Shown: positions 1 through 7,677 of the stretch, piece after piece
How the letters are laid out: each line of letters begins with the position of its first letter
How positions within the stretch are numbered: position 1 is the first letter of the stretch
Assembly: GCA_019247845.1 (NCBI GenBank)
Contig: JAFBAL010000010.1
Location: 1 to 64,000, forward strand
Source: Alphaproteobacteria bacterium
GTDB lineage: Bacteria; Pseudomonadota; Alphaproteobacteria; Micropepsales; Micropepsaceae
Reading direction: 5' to 3'
DNA: 64,000 nucleotides
Notes under the pieces: model-generated
Seen by the model: only the letters and a program-made list of their open reading frames with translations
Told to the model about the DNA's origin: nothing
Database searches by the model: none
Made by a program: the position numbers and the translations under genes

Positions 1-102
1 ACTTGAGCGCGGTCTGCCGGCTAGCCGCCTGTGCAAGTCTCGCGTGCGGGTATCACACGAGGTGCGCCGAGCGTTTCGCATCCCTTGCGGGCACGAAAGA
101 AC

Positions 103-1311
103 TCATCCGCTCATGCGGATGGCGTCTGCGCTGAATGGCTTGCTCGGCGTGCCATCGATCATGAGCTTGAGATACAGGGAGTGGTTCGGCAGGTTCAGGA
201 CGTCCAAGACCTCGAATTTCGGCTGAAGCTCTTTAGCCAGGAGCGTCGCGTCCTCCGAACCAACACGGAACGAGATCAGGGTCGCGGCATTGCCGATGAC
301 CGCGTGCAGGATGTCCGACTCAAGCTGGTGTAGGTATTGATGCGCGAGCACGAGGCCCACGCCATACTTCCTAAGCTCGCTCATCATGTTCGCGAGCATG
401 AGCGTGGTGAAGTTGTGGAACTCGTCGAGATAGACGAAGAAGGGTTTGCGCTCGTCTGGCGCCTGTTCGGCGCGGCTGAAAGCCGCCAGCCCGAGCGTCG
501 AGACCACGAGGCTTCCGAGAAGTAGCGAGCTGTCCTCGCCAAGACGCCCCTTCGAGACGTTCACCAGCAGGATCAAGCCGTCGTCCATGATCGAGCGGAA
601 GTGCAGGTCTATCTCGGGCTCTACCAGAATGCGGTACAAGTTGGGGTCGGATAGCAGCGCGCCGAGCTTGTTCTGGATCGGCGCGCAAGCTTCGGCCCGG
701 AGGCGGGCGGGGTATTCGTTGAACTCGCTATCCCAGAACTTTTTGGCCACCTCATTGCGAATATCGCGCACGACCGCCTTTCGGTAGTCGTCGTCTGCAT
801 AGAGGCGGAGGATGTCGGGAAGCTTGGCGTCGTTTCTCTCTAGGAGCGTGTACAGCGTATTACGCAGGACGTGCTCCATGCGGACGCCCCAGGCGTCCGG
901 CCAGAGCTTCTTGAGGGTTTCGAGGAGACCCGAGACCGCGAGCGGTATCTTGTCATCCCGGACGCGACGGAGGGGGTTGTATCCGTATGGTTGGAAGGGG
1001 TTAGTGGCGTCCAAGTAGACCAGCCGCTCGGGATCGAGGGTAGCAATACCCGTGGCGAGCGGTTCGACCAGATCGCCATGCGGATCGACAAGCGCAAAGC
1101 CGCGACCGGCTTCAAAGTCTTGCAGCGCCAATGTCTCTAGCAGCGTGGACTTACCGACGCCGGTTTTGCCGATCACATACATGTGCGAAAGGCGATCCCG
1201 CTGCTTGATGCCGAAAGGCACATGCGTGTTCCGGTGGTTGGTGCGGGCGAAATACGAGACCTCATTGTTTGATGGCATGGCCCCATCGTCGTGCACCGCG
1301 CCCCGCGACAT
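103..1311 (-). CDS. VirD4/TraG-like conjugative coupling ATPase (AAA-type, HerA/FtsK superfamily)
   Basis: This 402-residue protein has a Walker A motif GKTGVGKST at residues 48 to 56 and a Walker B-type stretch FFVYLDEFHNF in the C-terminal third. The VDPHGD motif just after the P-loop is typical of type IV secretory system DNA-binding ATPases. Such proteins couple ATP hydrolysis to moving DNA through a membrane channel. No N-terminal membrane helices are present, so it is a soluble, shorter form of VirD4. A second ATG at 1278 (MPSNNEV) is an equally possible start, and neither has a strong ribosome binding site. It lies downstream of a serine recombinase gene in the same direction. The C-terminus looks complete. 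Confidence 0.8.
   Translation of the reverse strand: MSRGAVHDDGAMPSNNEVSYFARTNHRNTHVPFGIKQRDRLSHMYVIGKTGVGKSTLLETLALQDFEAGRGFALVDPHGDLVEPLATGIATLDPERLVYLDATNPFQPYGYNPLRRVRDDKIPLAVSGLLETLKKLWPDAWGVRMEHVLRNTLYTLLERNDAKLPDILRLYADDDYRKAVVRDIRNEVAKKFWDSEFNEYPARLRAEACAPIQNKLGALLSDPNLYRILVEPEIDLHFRSIMDDGLILLVNVSKGRLGEDSSLLLGSLVVSTLGLAAFSRAEQAPDERKPFFVYLDEFHNFTTLMLANMMSELRKYGVGLVLAHQYLHQLESDILHAVIGNAATLISFRVGSEDATLLAKELQPKFEVLDVLNLPNHSLYLKLMIDGTPSKPFSADAIRMSG
104..121 (-). terminator. Possible stem-loop terminator after the coupling ATPase gene
   Basis: CATCCGC and GCGGATG pair across a four-base loop at the very 3' end of the ATPase gene. On the minus strand the stem is followed by GAGTTCTTTCG, a weak T-rich tract. 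The stem overlaps the last codons, so it is only a weak candidate. Confidence 0.3.
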
Positions 1312-1363
1312 AAGGCGGGACTTCTTGACCTACCCTCATGTGTGCCGCGGCTCGGTCGAAACA

Positions 1364-1396
1364 CATGCGCGCCTTTGTTGATGGCAGGCGCGCATG
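1364..1396. repeat. Perfect 11-bp inverted repeat between recombinase and ATPase genes
   Basis: CATGCGCGCCT at 1364-1374 and AGGCGCGCATG at 1386-1396 are perfect reverse complements around an 11-base loop. The repeat sits in the 149-bp gap between the serine recombinase stop at 1461 and the ATPase start at 1311. It has no clear T-run on either side, so it could be an operator, an oriT-type hairpin or a transcript-end stem. Confidence 0.7.
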
Positions 1397-1460
1397 ATGC
1401 GGCCGGCCGCAGCACGATGACCGCTCCGTGGACGTGTGGACGTTGGGGATGTAGCGCCCA

Positions 1461-3023
1461 CTATATCGGCCGAGACGCTTTGCGCTTCGCCGCCTCACTC
1501 GGATTAACGACTGCACTACTTGAGCTCTGGTCAACCGCAAGGATTATATCGAGCAATTCCTTAGCCCGCTGACGAGGCGTGCCCCGACGCGGTGCACCGT
1601 TTAGCGTTTTTCGCCATTCCGCGATCTCTCGGAATGGAGATTTAAGCGTAATTACTGGCTTATTTCCCTCTGCGGAGAGGTTCGAGGTCACGTCGCCAAT
1701 GAACTCGCGCCGCTCGGGCACATTTGAAGCGATATACCCGCAGAACGCTGCATTTCCGAGTTCGAGTTTCTTGAGGGCTTTGCCTCGCGGCAGTTCACTA
1801 GCAGTAATCGCCGCAATCTGGTCGAGATAGCCTTGCTGCTCGCTCAAGAGCCCGTGCTTTCTCGCCTCGAAGGTTTCTCGATCTATCATCTGGTCGATAT
1901 AGGCGTCAGTGAGCCGGGAAAGCCTGTCTCTGCATGTCGTGAGCCTCAGATCGAGCGTAGCCCGCAGCTTACCAGCTTCCTCGTCGATATGTCGGCGCTC
2001 AACGTCCACTAAGTCCCTGAACTCCCTCAACTCCGCGTCGTCCGCGATGAGGAGCTTCATGGCCTTCTGAATGATGTCGTCCACGAACTCTTCGCGGATG
2101 CTTGTCCCCTGGCAGCCCTCGCTATGGCAGCGGTAATAGACATAGCGGCTCTTCTGCCGTTCGCCGATCAGGTGAAGTCCGCACTTCTTACACTCAATGA
2201 GACGCCGGAACGGGAAGTCATACTTGACCGACCGCAGCACGGTCTTGCCGTCAAGGATGGCCTGGACCCTATCGAACATCGCTTTGGTGACAAGCGGCGG
2301 ATGGGCGCCTTTGAAGGTTTCGCCGGTCCGCTTGAGATGGATGATCCCCATGTAGAAGGGGTTGCGCAGCATGATGGAGACGGCGTTCTTCGAGAGCGGC
2401 TTCCCGTCCTTCCCGTGGAGCCCTCGCTTGTGCATCTCCTTCCGCAGCTCTCGGAGGCTATGCCTATTCTGCGAGTACAGTTCGAAGGCGTCGCGGACCA
2501 AGGGGCCGTTCACAGGATCGATGGTCTTGGGATTGCCCTTTCCCTCGTTCCGGTAGCCGATAGGGGCGGGTAGCGGATAAACGCCCTGGTGAAGACGCCC
2601 ATAGAAGCCCTTACGAGCTTCTTGGCGATTGTTGCGGATGAAGTCCGCCGCCACGACGGCCAGCATGTCCGCAGACAGCCGCCCGCCACGGGTGCTCAGG
2701 TCTATCGGCTCATGGGCGAACTGGAAGTCAATGCCCCGGTCGTAGAGCTTGCTGAGCACGTTCCAGTCGTCGAGATTACGGGCGCTGCGGTCGATCTTGT
2801 GCATGACCACCCCGCGCGCTTCGCCTTTTTCAAGCCGGTCAAGCATGCCGGAAAATACGACGCGGCCTGCTTTAGCAGCGGTCTGAACCTCGACGAACCA
2901 GTCCACGATCTCGAAGCCGCGTTGCGTCGCGAACTTCGCGATATCGTTCTTCTGGACTTCGAGGGAGACGCCTTTTTCCTGCTTCTTATCGGAAACGCGG
3001 ATATAGCCGAAATATGGCTTCAT
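1461..3023 (-). CDS. Large serine recombinase (resolvase/invertase family)
   Basis: This 520-residue protein has an N-terminal resolvase domain with the YIRVSDKKQ motif, whose Ser11 is the expected nucleophile. A recombinase domain follows near residues 155 to 260, then a zinc beta-ribbon (CKKC then YRCHSEGC near residue 300) and a long C-terminal coiled coil. This layout is that of site-specific recombinases that integrate and excise mobile elements. The start at 3023 has no evident Shine-Dalgarno sequence, but the motif spacing from the N-terminus is normal. Its partner attachment sites were not identified. It is one of three recombinases in this island and is not next to the visible element edge. 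Confidence 0.9.
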   Translation of the reverse strand: MKPYFGYIRVSDKKQEKGVSLEVQKNDIAKFATQRGFEIVDWFVEVQTAAKAGRVVFSGMLDRLEKGEARGVVMHKIDRSARNLDDWNVLSKLYDRGIDFQFAHEPIDLSTRGGRLSADMLAVVAADFIRNNRQEARKGFYGRLHQGVYPLPAPIGYRNEGKGNPKTIDPVNGPLVRDAFELYSQNRHSLRELRKEMHKRGLHGKDGKPLSKNAVSIMLRNPFYMGIIHLKRTGETFKGAHPPLVTKAMFDRVQAILDGKTVLRSVKYDFPFRRLIECKKCGLHLIGERQKSRYVYYRCHSEGCQGTSIREEFVDDIIQKAMKLLIADDAELREFRDLVDVERRHIDEEAGKLRATLDLRLTTCRDRLSRLTDAYIDQMIDRETFEARKHGLLSEQQGYLDQIAAITASELPRGKALKKLELGNAAFCGYIASNVPERREFIGDVTSNLSAEGNKPVITLKSPFREIAEWRKTLNGAPRRGTPRQRAKELLDIILAVDQSSSSAVVNPSEAAKRKASRPI

Positions 3024-3066
3024 ATAAGCCGGTGGTTAGGCCGGTAATCTCGAATCTACCGCACCT

Positions 3067-3252
3067 CTACAATTCCGGCGAATCGTGGCGTTCCTGATCT
3101 TCGAGGGCCAGGCGCTCGTCTATGCGGACTAGGAGCGCCACAAGCGCGGTCAGGTTTGCGTAAGCCTCCTCGCGTGCCTCTTCGCTGGCACCGGGCATAT
3201 AGCGGTCGATAAAGCGTTCGCCGGGACGGCGCTCGGATTTGTTGTTTTCCAT
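3067..3252 (-). CDS. Small conserved hypothetical protein upstream of the serine recombinase
   Basis: This 61-residue, highly charged protein starts MENNKSERRP and contains an RYMPGASEEAREEAYANL segment followed by an amphipathic helix. It ends 43 bp before the recombinase start and points the same way, so the two probably share a transcript. From memory, short proteins with an RYMP-x(4,8)-EEAY-type helix often accompany recombinase genes in proteobacteria. No function can be assigned. A longer reading frame reaches back to 3402, but the residues upstream of 3252 look non-coding and overlap the divergent gene. Confidence 0.6.
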   Translation of the reverse strand: MENNKSERRPGERFIDRYMPGASEEAREEAYANLTALVALLVRIDERLALEDQERHDSPEL

Positions 3253-3346
3253 CCCGGCATCGTCGGCCACAGCGATAGTCTGCATAAGGCTGCACTTGTT
3301 GAGGTCAAAAGGTCCCGCCTTATGGCTATCGAGCCGTCGCCGCACC

Positions 3347-4654
3347 ATGGCCGACATGGACAACCAACAAATCACTAGCCCGGAAGTACGGCCAACACCC
3401 ACCGTCTCGCGGGTGTGCGAAGACCGGACGCTCGTCGAACTGGTCTATGACGCTGCGAAGCGAACAACGGGCCTGGCCGTATCCCGCTTCAACGGCCTTT
3501 GGAACATCGAGCGCGAGGTTCGCATCGAGACGGGTGAGTTGCTTGTGCCGTATTCGCCAAAGAACAACCTTATCGCCAACGAGTGCGTGTTGCTGCCCTC
3601 CGCTCCGGCAGAGAGTTTCACAAAGGAGGAGCTTGTCGCGGACATCGAGGCGTTTCTGTACCGCTACGCCGATCTGTCGCCGCTCTTCGCGAAAATTGCC
3701 TCGTACTATGTGCTCCTGACTTGGGTGCACGACGCCTTCAACGAGGTGCCGTATCTACGCCTGCGGGGCGACTACGGCACGGGCAAGACCCGCGCCCTCA
3801 TGACGATAGGGTCGCTCTGCTACAAGGCCTTCTCGGCAAGCGGTGCGTCTACGACCTCGCCCATCTTCCACACGCTCGACGCGTTCGGCGGCACGCTTCT
3901 CTTCGACGAGGCCGACCTGCCGTACAGCGACGCACGGGCGGACATCGTGAAGATCCTCAATAACGGGACGGTGCGAGGTATGCCGGTGCTTCGAACGGTC
4001 GTGAACCGCCACAAGGAGTTCAACCCGAAAGCCTTCAAGGTGTTTGGGCCGAAGATCGTCGCCATGCGCGGATCGTTCGATGACCGCGCCCTCGAAAGCC
4101 GCTTCTTCACCGAGGAGACGGGGAGATCGAGCCTCCGCGCGGATATCCCGATCCAATTGCCGGATGCCATGAAGGCCGAGGCGTTGGCGCTTCGAAACCG
4201 CCTGCTCCACTTCCGGTTCTGCAACCTCTTCTCGATCCAGGCTGACCCTACCGCGCTCATGGAGGGCGTCGAACCGCGCCTCAATCAGACGGCTGCGCCG
4301 CTCTTGAGCCTCATCGACGACCGCGCACTCCGCGCGGAAATCCAGCAGGCATTCGCAGACGCGCACCAAGCGACGCTCGCAGAGCGACGCGAGACGGTGG
4401 AAGCCCGGCTAGCAATAGCCGTTGCCGACGAGTTCGCATCAGCCAAAGGCGCGAATGTGAACCTCAAAGACGTTGCCGAGCGCTTCAACCGCGAGCATGG
4501 CGCGGAGTATGGTGGACCGAGATCGAGCCGCTGGGTCGGTCATATCGTCCGAACTCGCCTGCATCTCGCCACCCGCAAGAGCGTCGGGGTCTACACCATT
4601 CCAGCGACCGAGAAGTCGAAGGTGGAAGCTCTTGTGGCGCGGCTGCAAGCTTGA
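3347..4654 (+). CDS. P-loop ATPase of a replication/primase-helicase type, with C-terminal winged helix
   Basis: This 435-residue protein (from the MADMDNQQ start) has a Walker A motif GDYGTGKT near residue 141 and a Walker B motif LLFDEAD about 45 residues later. A lone MRGSF-x-DRALESR segment in the usual sensor/arginine-finger position follows. The pattern resembles helicase- or primase-associated ATPases of plasmids and phages, such as DUF3631-like proteins. The last 80 residues (NVNLKDVAERFNREHG onward) look like a winged-helix DNA-binding domain. It is divergent from the recombinase module. The ATG at 3356 is another possible start, and neither has a strong ribosome binding site. It probably acts in replication or maintenance of the element. 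Confidence 0.65.
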   Translation: MADMDNQQITSPEVRPTPTVSRVCEDRTLVELVYDAAKRTTGLAVSRFNGLWNIEREVRIETGELLVPYSPKNNLIANECVLLPSAPAESFTKEELVADIEAFLYRYADLSPLFAKIASYYVLLTWVHDAFNEVPYLRLRGDYGTGKTRALMTIGSLCYKAFSASGASTTSPIFHTLDAFGGTLLFDEADLPYSDARADIVKILNNGTVRGMPVLRTVVNRHKEFNPKAFKVFGPKIVAMRGSFDDRALESRFFTEETGRSSLRADIPIQLPDAMKAEALALRNRLLHFRFCNLFSIQADPTALMEGVEPRLNQTAAPLLSLIDDRALRAEIQQAFADAHQATLAERRETVEARLAIAVADEFASAKGANVNLKDVAERFNREHGAEYGGPRSSRWVGHIVRTRLHLATRKSVGVYTIPATEKSKVEALVARLQA

Positions 4655-4760
4655 GCGTGCGCTTGACTATCCCCGATTTCATTTCGTTTTGAGGAATATT
4701 TTATCTGCATCTAATGGCGAATATGTATAGTCGTTCCGTCAAGCAGGCTCGAGGTTCGGG

Positions 4761-4775
4761 TTGACAATAGGTCAA
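4761..4775. promoter_or_regulatory. Palindrome TTGAC-N5-GTCAA upstream of the XRE regulator gene
   Basis: TTGAC at 4761-4765 and GTCAA at 4771-4775 form a perfect inverted repeat around AATAG. The left arm doubles as a TTGACA-like -35 hexamer. It lies 86 bp before the start of an XRE-family regulator gene, which makes it a natural candidate for autoregulation. The 206-bp gap between 4654 and 4861 is otherwise AT-rich with -10-like stretches (TATTTTAT, TATAGT) near 4700 to 4732. Confidence 0.4.
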
Positions 4776-4820
4776 GAAGTGCCGCCTTACGCGGCGTTCC
4801 CCGTTTTGAGACGATGACGC

Positions 4821-4846
4821 CGGTCCCCCAGGACCGCTTTTATTTT
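4821..4846 (+). terminator. Rho-independent terminator or attenuator
   Basis: CGGTCC (4821-4826) pairs with GGACCG (4831-4836) around a CCCA loop and is followed by CTTTTATTTT. This is a standard intrinsic terminator for the ATPase gene ending at 4654. It ends only about 15 bases before the ATG of the next gene, which leaves no room for a separate promoter between them. Confidence 0.65.
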
Positions 4847-4860
4847 GCCCATCACTCACT

Positions 4861-5208
4861 ATGTCGCCCCTATTACCCAACTACCTCAGAACGCTTCGCA
4901 TGCACGCGGGGCTCACCCAGCCCGAACTCGCCTGGCTACTCGGCATTACCGAAAGCGCCCTATCCAAGTTCGAGAGCCTGGCGCTCGCGCCGACGAAGAA
5001 CCTCATCATCGGCGTGCAGGTCATCTTCGGCCAGGACGTGCGGCAGGCGTTCCCGGCGCTCTACGCGCAATCCGAGCGAAACGTCATGCGGCGCGCGGCG
5101 GCGTGGTCCGTGGAGCTAGAGCGGCGCAGCGATGCGGCCTCGAAGCGCAAGCGCCAGTTCATCACCGAAATGATCCAGCGCTCGGAGCCTAACAACAATC
5201 ACCTATGA
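4861..5208 (+). CDS. XRE-family helix-turn-helix DNA-binding protein
   Basis: This 115-residue protein has an N-terminal Cro/CI-type helix-turn-helix (LRTLRMHAGLTQPELAWLLG, then ITESALSKFES) in residues 8 to 45. The rest is a charged helical tail ending in a basic stretch (SDAASKRKRQF). It is probably a transcriptional regulator of the element. Its start has no Shine-Dalgarno sequence and lies just after an intrinsic terminator, so expression may depend on readthrough or leaderless initiation. Its stop codon overlaps the next start codon (ATGA, 5205-5208), so the two genes are probably translated together. Confidence 0.8.
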   Translation: MSPLLPNYLRTLRMHAGLTQPELAWLLGITESALSKFESLALAPTKNLIIGVQVIFGQDVRQAFPALYAQSERNVMRRAAAWSVELERRSDAASKRKRQFITEMIQRSEPNNNHL

Positions 5209-5732
5209 CCATCCATCGCAGCGAAGGCTTGGTGCTCGCTATTCACCCCACCTCGCGCGGCTTCGGATGGGCGCTCTTCGAGAACCCGATGCTGCCGGTG
5301 GATTGGGGGCTGGCGACGGTCAAGGCGGAGCGGAGCGTCCGGTCCCTCGCACGTTTTGTGCGACTTCTCGACAGATACGAGCCCGAGGTCGTGGTGTTTG
5401 AAGAATTCGAAGAGCGTCCCGCCCGACGCTACGAGCGCATACGGGAGCTTTGCGAGGACATGATCCAGCTGGCCAACGCACGGGGCATGCGCACGCCCGT
5501 CTACAGCCGAGAAACTGTGCGCAGTTGCTTCGCGCACACCGGAAGCAAGACGCGGCATGGCATTGCGCTCTCGATAGCGGATCAGATCGAGATATTCCGG
5601 CACCGCCTCCCGCGCGAACGCAAGCGATGGGGCGAGAGCGAGGACGTGCGCCAAAGCTTATTTGATGCCGTAGCGCTGGCGCTAACCCACTTCGCCATCT
5701 CTGGCAAAGCAGAAGATCCCAAAGCGTCCTAG
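5205..5732 (+). CDS. RuvC/RNase H-fold protein, first catalytic Asp replaced by His
   Basis: This 175-residue protein begins with a beta strand GLVLAIHPTSRGFGWALFE, which corresponds to the LxIDPG strand of RuvC-like nucleases but has His where the first catalytic Asp is expected. EVVVFEEFEE supplies an acidic second strand. DVRQSLFDAVALAL matches the C-terminal Asp-containing helix. RuvC nucleases cut Holliday junctions with four acidic residues, so the substitution leaves activity uncertain. It overlaps the XRE gene by four bases (ATGA). It may process DNA during transfer or act structurally. Confidence 0.6.
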   Translation: MTIHRSEGLVLAIHPTSRGFGWALFENPMLPVDWGLATVKAERSVRSLARFVRLLDRYEPEVVVFEEFEERPARRYERIRELCEDMIQLANARGMRTPVYSRETVRSCFAHTGSKTRHGIALSIADQIEIFRHRLPRERKRWGESEDVRQSLFDAVALALTHFAISGKAEDPKAS

Positions 5733-5739
5733 CTCCGGC

Positions 5740-5795
5740 CTCCCGCGCATTCGGGAGCGTCGGAATGGTCCGGCGCTCCCGGTGTGCACGGGAGG
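5740..5795 (+). promoter_or_regulatory. Mutually exclusive hairpins over the ardC ribosome binding site
   Basis: Four complementary segments lie between the RuvC-like and ArdC-like genes: CTCCCG (5740-5745), CGGGAG (5752-5757), CTCCCG (5776-5781) and CGGGAG (5789-5794). The last overlaps the Shine-Dalgarno GGGAGG at 5790-5795. Segment 3 with 4 would hide the ribosome binding site. Segment 2 with 3 extends to a 13-bp stem (5752-5764 with 5769-5781, one G-U pair) and would expose it. This is the layout of a translational switch. No ligand or trigger can be named from sequence. Confidence 0.55.
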
Positions 5796-5800
5796 TGTTC

Positions 5801-6709
5801 ATGGCACGCGCAGTTCTTTCAGCATCAAAGGTCAACGTGTACGAGGCCGTGACCGCTCAGATCGTCGCGGCCATCGAGAAGGGCGCGGGGAGCTGCGTCA
5901 TGCCCTGGCACGGCGGGGTCCTGCCTGTCACCATGCCGCTCAATGCCCTTACCGAGATGCCGTACCACGGCGTCAACGTCGTATCGCTCTGGGCGCAGGC
6001 GGCGACCAAGCTCTATCCGTCCGGCTATTGGGCGAGCTACGAGCAATGGAGAAAGCTCGGCGCCCAGGTGAGGAAGGGCGAGCGCGGGTCCGTCATCATC
6101 TTCTACAAGAAGCTCGATGGCGAGGAAGAGCCCGAGGCGGACGAAGCCGACGCGCCCCGCTTCGTGCTCCGACAGTCGCATGTCTTCAACTTCGCCCAGG
6201 TGGAAGGATGGGAGCTACCTGACACCGGCAGACGCGTGTCCCAGGTGATCCCGAACGAGCAGATCGCCGCGTTTGTCGAGGCCACCAATGCGGACGTGCG
6301 CCATGGTGGGCTTAAAGCCTGCTACCGGCGCAAGGACGACTACATTGCAATGCCGGCGCCGGAGATGTTCCGCGGCACGCCGACCAGCTCGCCGACCGAA
6401 GCATATTATGCGGTCCTCTTGCATGAGCTGACGCATTGGACCGGGGCACCGCATCGGCTCGACCGTGTGAAGGGAAAGCGGTTCGGAGATCGCGACTACG
6501 CGTTCGAGGAGCTGGTCGCAGAACTCGGAGCCGCGTTCCTCTGCTCGGCGTTCCGACTCGTGAATGAGACGCGACCGGATCACGCCGCCTATATCGCGCA
6601 CTGGCTTACAATGCTTAGCCGCGACAATCGCGCGATATTTGCGGCGGCAGCGCTCGCGCAGCAAGCGGTGGAATACCTTCGGACGATTGCAGGAGGAGCC
6701 ATAGTTTAA
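5801..6709 (+). CDS. ArdC-like antirestriction protein with zincin metallopeptidase motif
   Basis: This 302-residue protein starts with an N-terminal ssDNA-binding ArdC domain (NVYEAVTAQIVAAIEKG, then MPWH near residue 40, and the GYWASYEQW region). It then has a zincin domain with HELTHW near residue 205 and the downstream FEELVAELGAAFLC glutamate. ArdC proteins bind single-stranded DNA and protect incoming conjugative DNA from host restriction. The start is fixed by GGGAGG six bases upstream of ATG 5801. An in-frame ATG at 5765 lies in the loop of a predicted hairpin and is unlikely. It ends just before a bidirectional terminator. Confidence 0.85.
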   Translation: MARAVLSASKVNVYEAVTAQIVAAIEKGAGSCVMPWHGGVLPVTMPLNALTEMPYHGVNVVSLWAQAATKLYPSGYWASYEQWRKLGAQVRKGERGSVIIFYKKLDGEEEPEADEADAPRFVLRQSHVFNFAQVEGWELPDTGRRVSQVIPNEQIAAFVEATNADVRHGGLKACYRRKDDYIAMPAPEMFRGTPTSSPTEAYYAVLLHELTHWTGAPHRLDRVKGKRFGDRDYAFEELVAELGAAFLCSAFRLVNETRPDHAAYIAHWLTMLSRDNRAIFAAAALAQQAVEYLRTIAGGAIV

Positions 6710-6711
6710 TC

Positions 6712-6736
6712 CGAGCCCCGGCCATGCCGGGGCTCG
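6712..6736. terminator. Bidirectional stem-loop between convergent ardC-like and EamA genes
   Basis: CGAGCCCCGG and CCGGGGCTCG form a perfect 10-bp stem around CCATG. It is centred between the ends of two convergent genes (6709 and 6757). The plus-strand side is followed by CTCTTATCCC, a modest pyrimidine tract. Confidence 0.7.
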
Positions 6737-6756
6737 CTCTTATCCCTAAGATCGAC

Positions 6757-7677
6757 CTATTCCAATCTACGGAGCAACACATATGTGCCGATTGCTGTAA
6801 CTAAGATGGCGAGGCCCTTTTGCACGAAATCCCAACGCCGCGCTTTCTCGGGCAACAGCGCCGGAGCGATGGTGGTGAGGACCGCGCCGATCATGAGCGC
6901 GAAAAGCGCTTGGTACGAGTTCGCGAGCAGGATAACTGAGACCGGCGCAAGGAGATACGCGAACGCCATGACGATGTTAGCCGCGACATAGGCCAGCTCG
7001 TTCAAGGCGGCGAGGCCGACTATAGCGCGGGAGCAGCGACGGAGGGTATGCAAGCATGCGTCCCGATACGTGGGGATGATCAGCAGCCCGGTGCCGATCA
7101 CAGCCAGCACAAGGTGCTCCCAGAACAGAGACCGCACTACGCGCTCCTCAAGCGCGACTACCTTGAAGAGGACTGCCGCGAGCGCCCAACAGAGCGACGC
7201 GGCGAGCATGTAGAGCGCGGTGCGGGCGCGCAGCCGGAAGCGACGGGCTTCATCGAGATCGAAGGAGACGACGGACGTGCCAAGGAGGATGACGAGCATC
7301 GCGAAGAGCTGCCCGCGCGTCAGCGTCTCGCCAAGCACGAGATATCCGAGCCCGTACGCGAACACCGGGACGAGCTGGTAGAAGATGATGGCGGTCGCGA
7401 CATCCTCGGCCTGGAGCGCCTTCAGATAGAAGAGGAGCAGCAGGAAGTTCAGCACGCCGACGCCCGCGAGTGCGAGCATATGCGTGCCGCTCACCCGGAA
7501 CACCGTCGGATCGGCCGCAAAGAGGAGCGGCAGCGCGAGCGCGGAGAAGAGTGCCGAAAAGATTAGGATAACGGCCACGCTTCGCTCAGCCGCGTAGCGG
7601 TCAAGCAGCAGCTTGTCGAGGTAGTTGGTGACCGCGTAGAGGAGCGGTCCCACAAGCGCGAGAAGAAACCCGGCCAT
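6757..7677 (-). CDS. EamA/DMT-family membrane transporter
   Basis: This 306-residue protein has about ten hydrophobic segments arranged as two EamA repeats (GPLLYAVTNYLDKLLLDRY at the N-terminus, ALYMLAASLCWALAAVLFK in the middle). This is the drug/metabolite transporter fold of the inner membrane, and the substrate is unknown. Its start overlaps the previous stop codon by one base (TAATG at 7679 to 7675), so it is the last gene of a tightly coupled five-gene operon. Its place behind a DUF2156 acyltransferase-like gene suggests export of, or supply for, a lipid or amino-acid product. That link is inference. Confidence 0.8.
   Translation of the reverse strand: MAGFLLALVGPLLYAVTNYLDKLLLDRYAAERSVAVILIFSALFSALALPLLFAADPTVFRVSGTHMLALAGVGVLNFLLLLFYLKALQAEDVATAIIFYQLVPVFAYGLGYLVLGETLTRGQLFAMLVILLGTSVVSFDLDEARRFRLRARTALYMLAASLCWALAAVLFKVVALEERVVRSLFWEHLVLAVIGTGLLIIPTYRDACLHTLRRCSRAIVGLAALNELAYVAANIVMAFAYLLAPVSVILLANSYQALFALMIGAVLTTIAPALLPEKARRWDFVQKGLAILVTAIGTYVLLRRLE

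Noticed and set aside
5765-5800. Alternative ATG 5765 as the ardC-like start
   Set aside because: It lies in the loop of a predicted 13-bp hairpin and has no ribosome binding site. ATG 5801 has GGGAGG at correct spacing and matches family N-termini.
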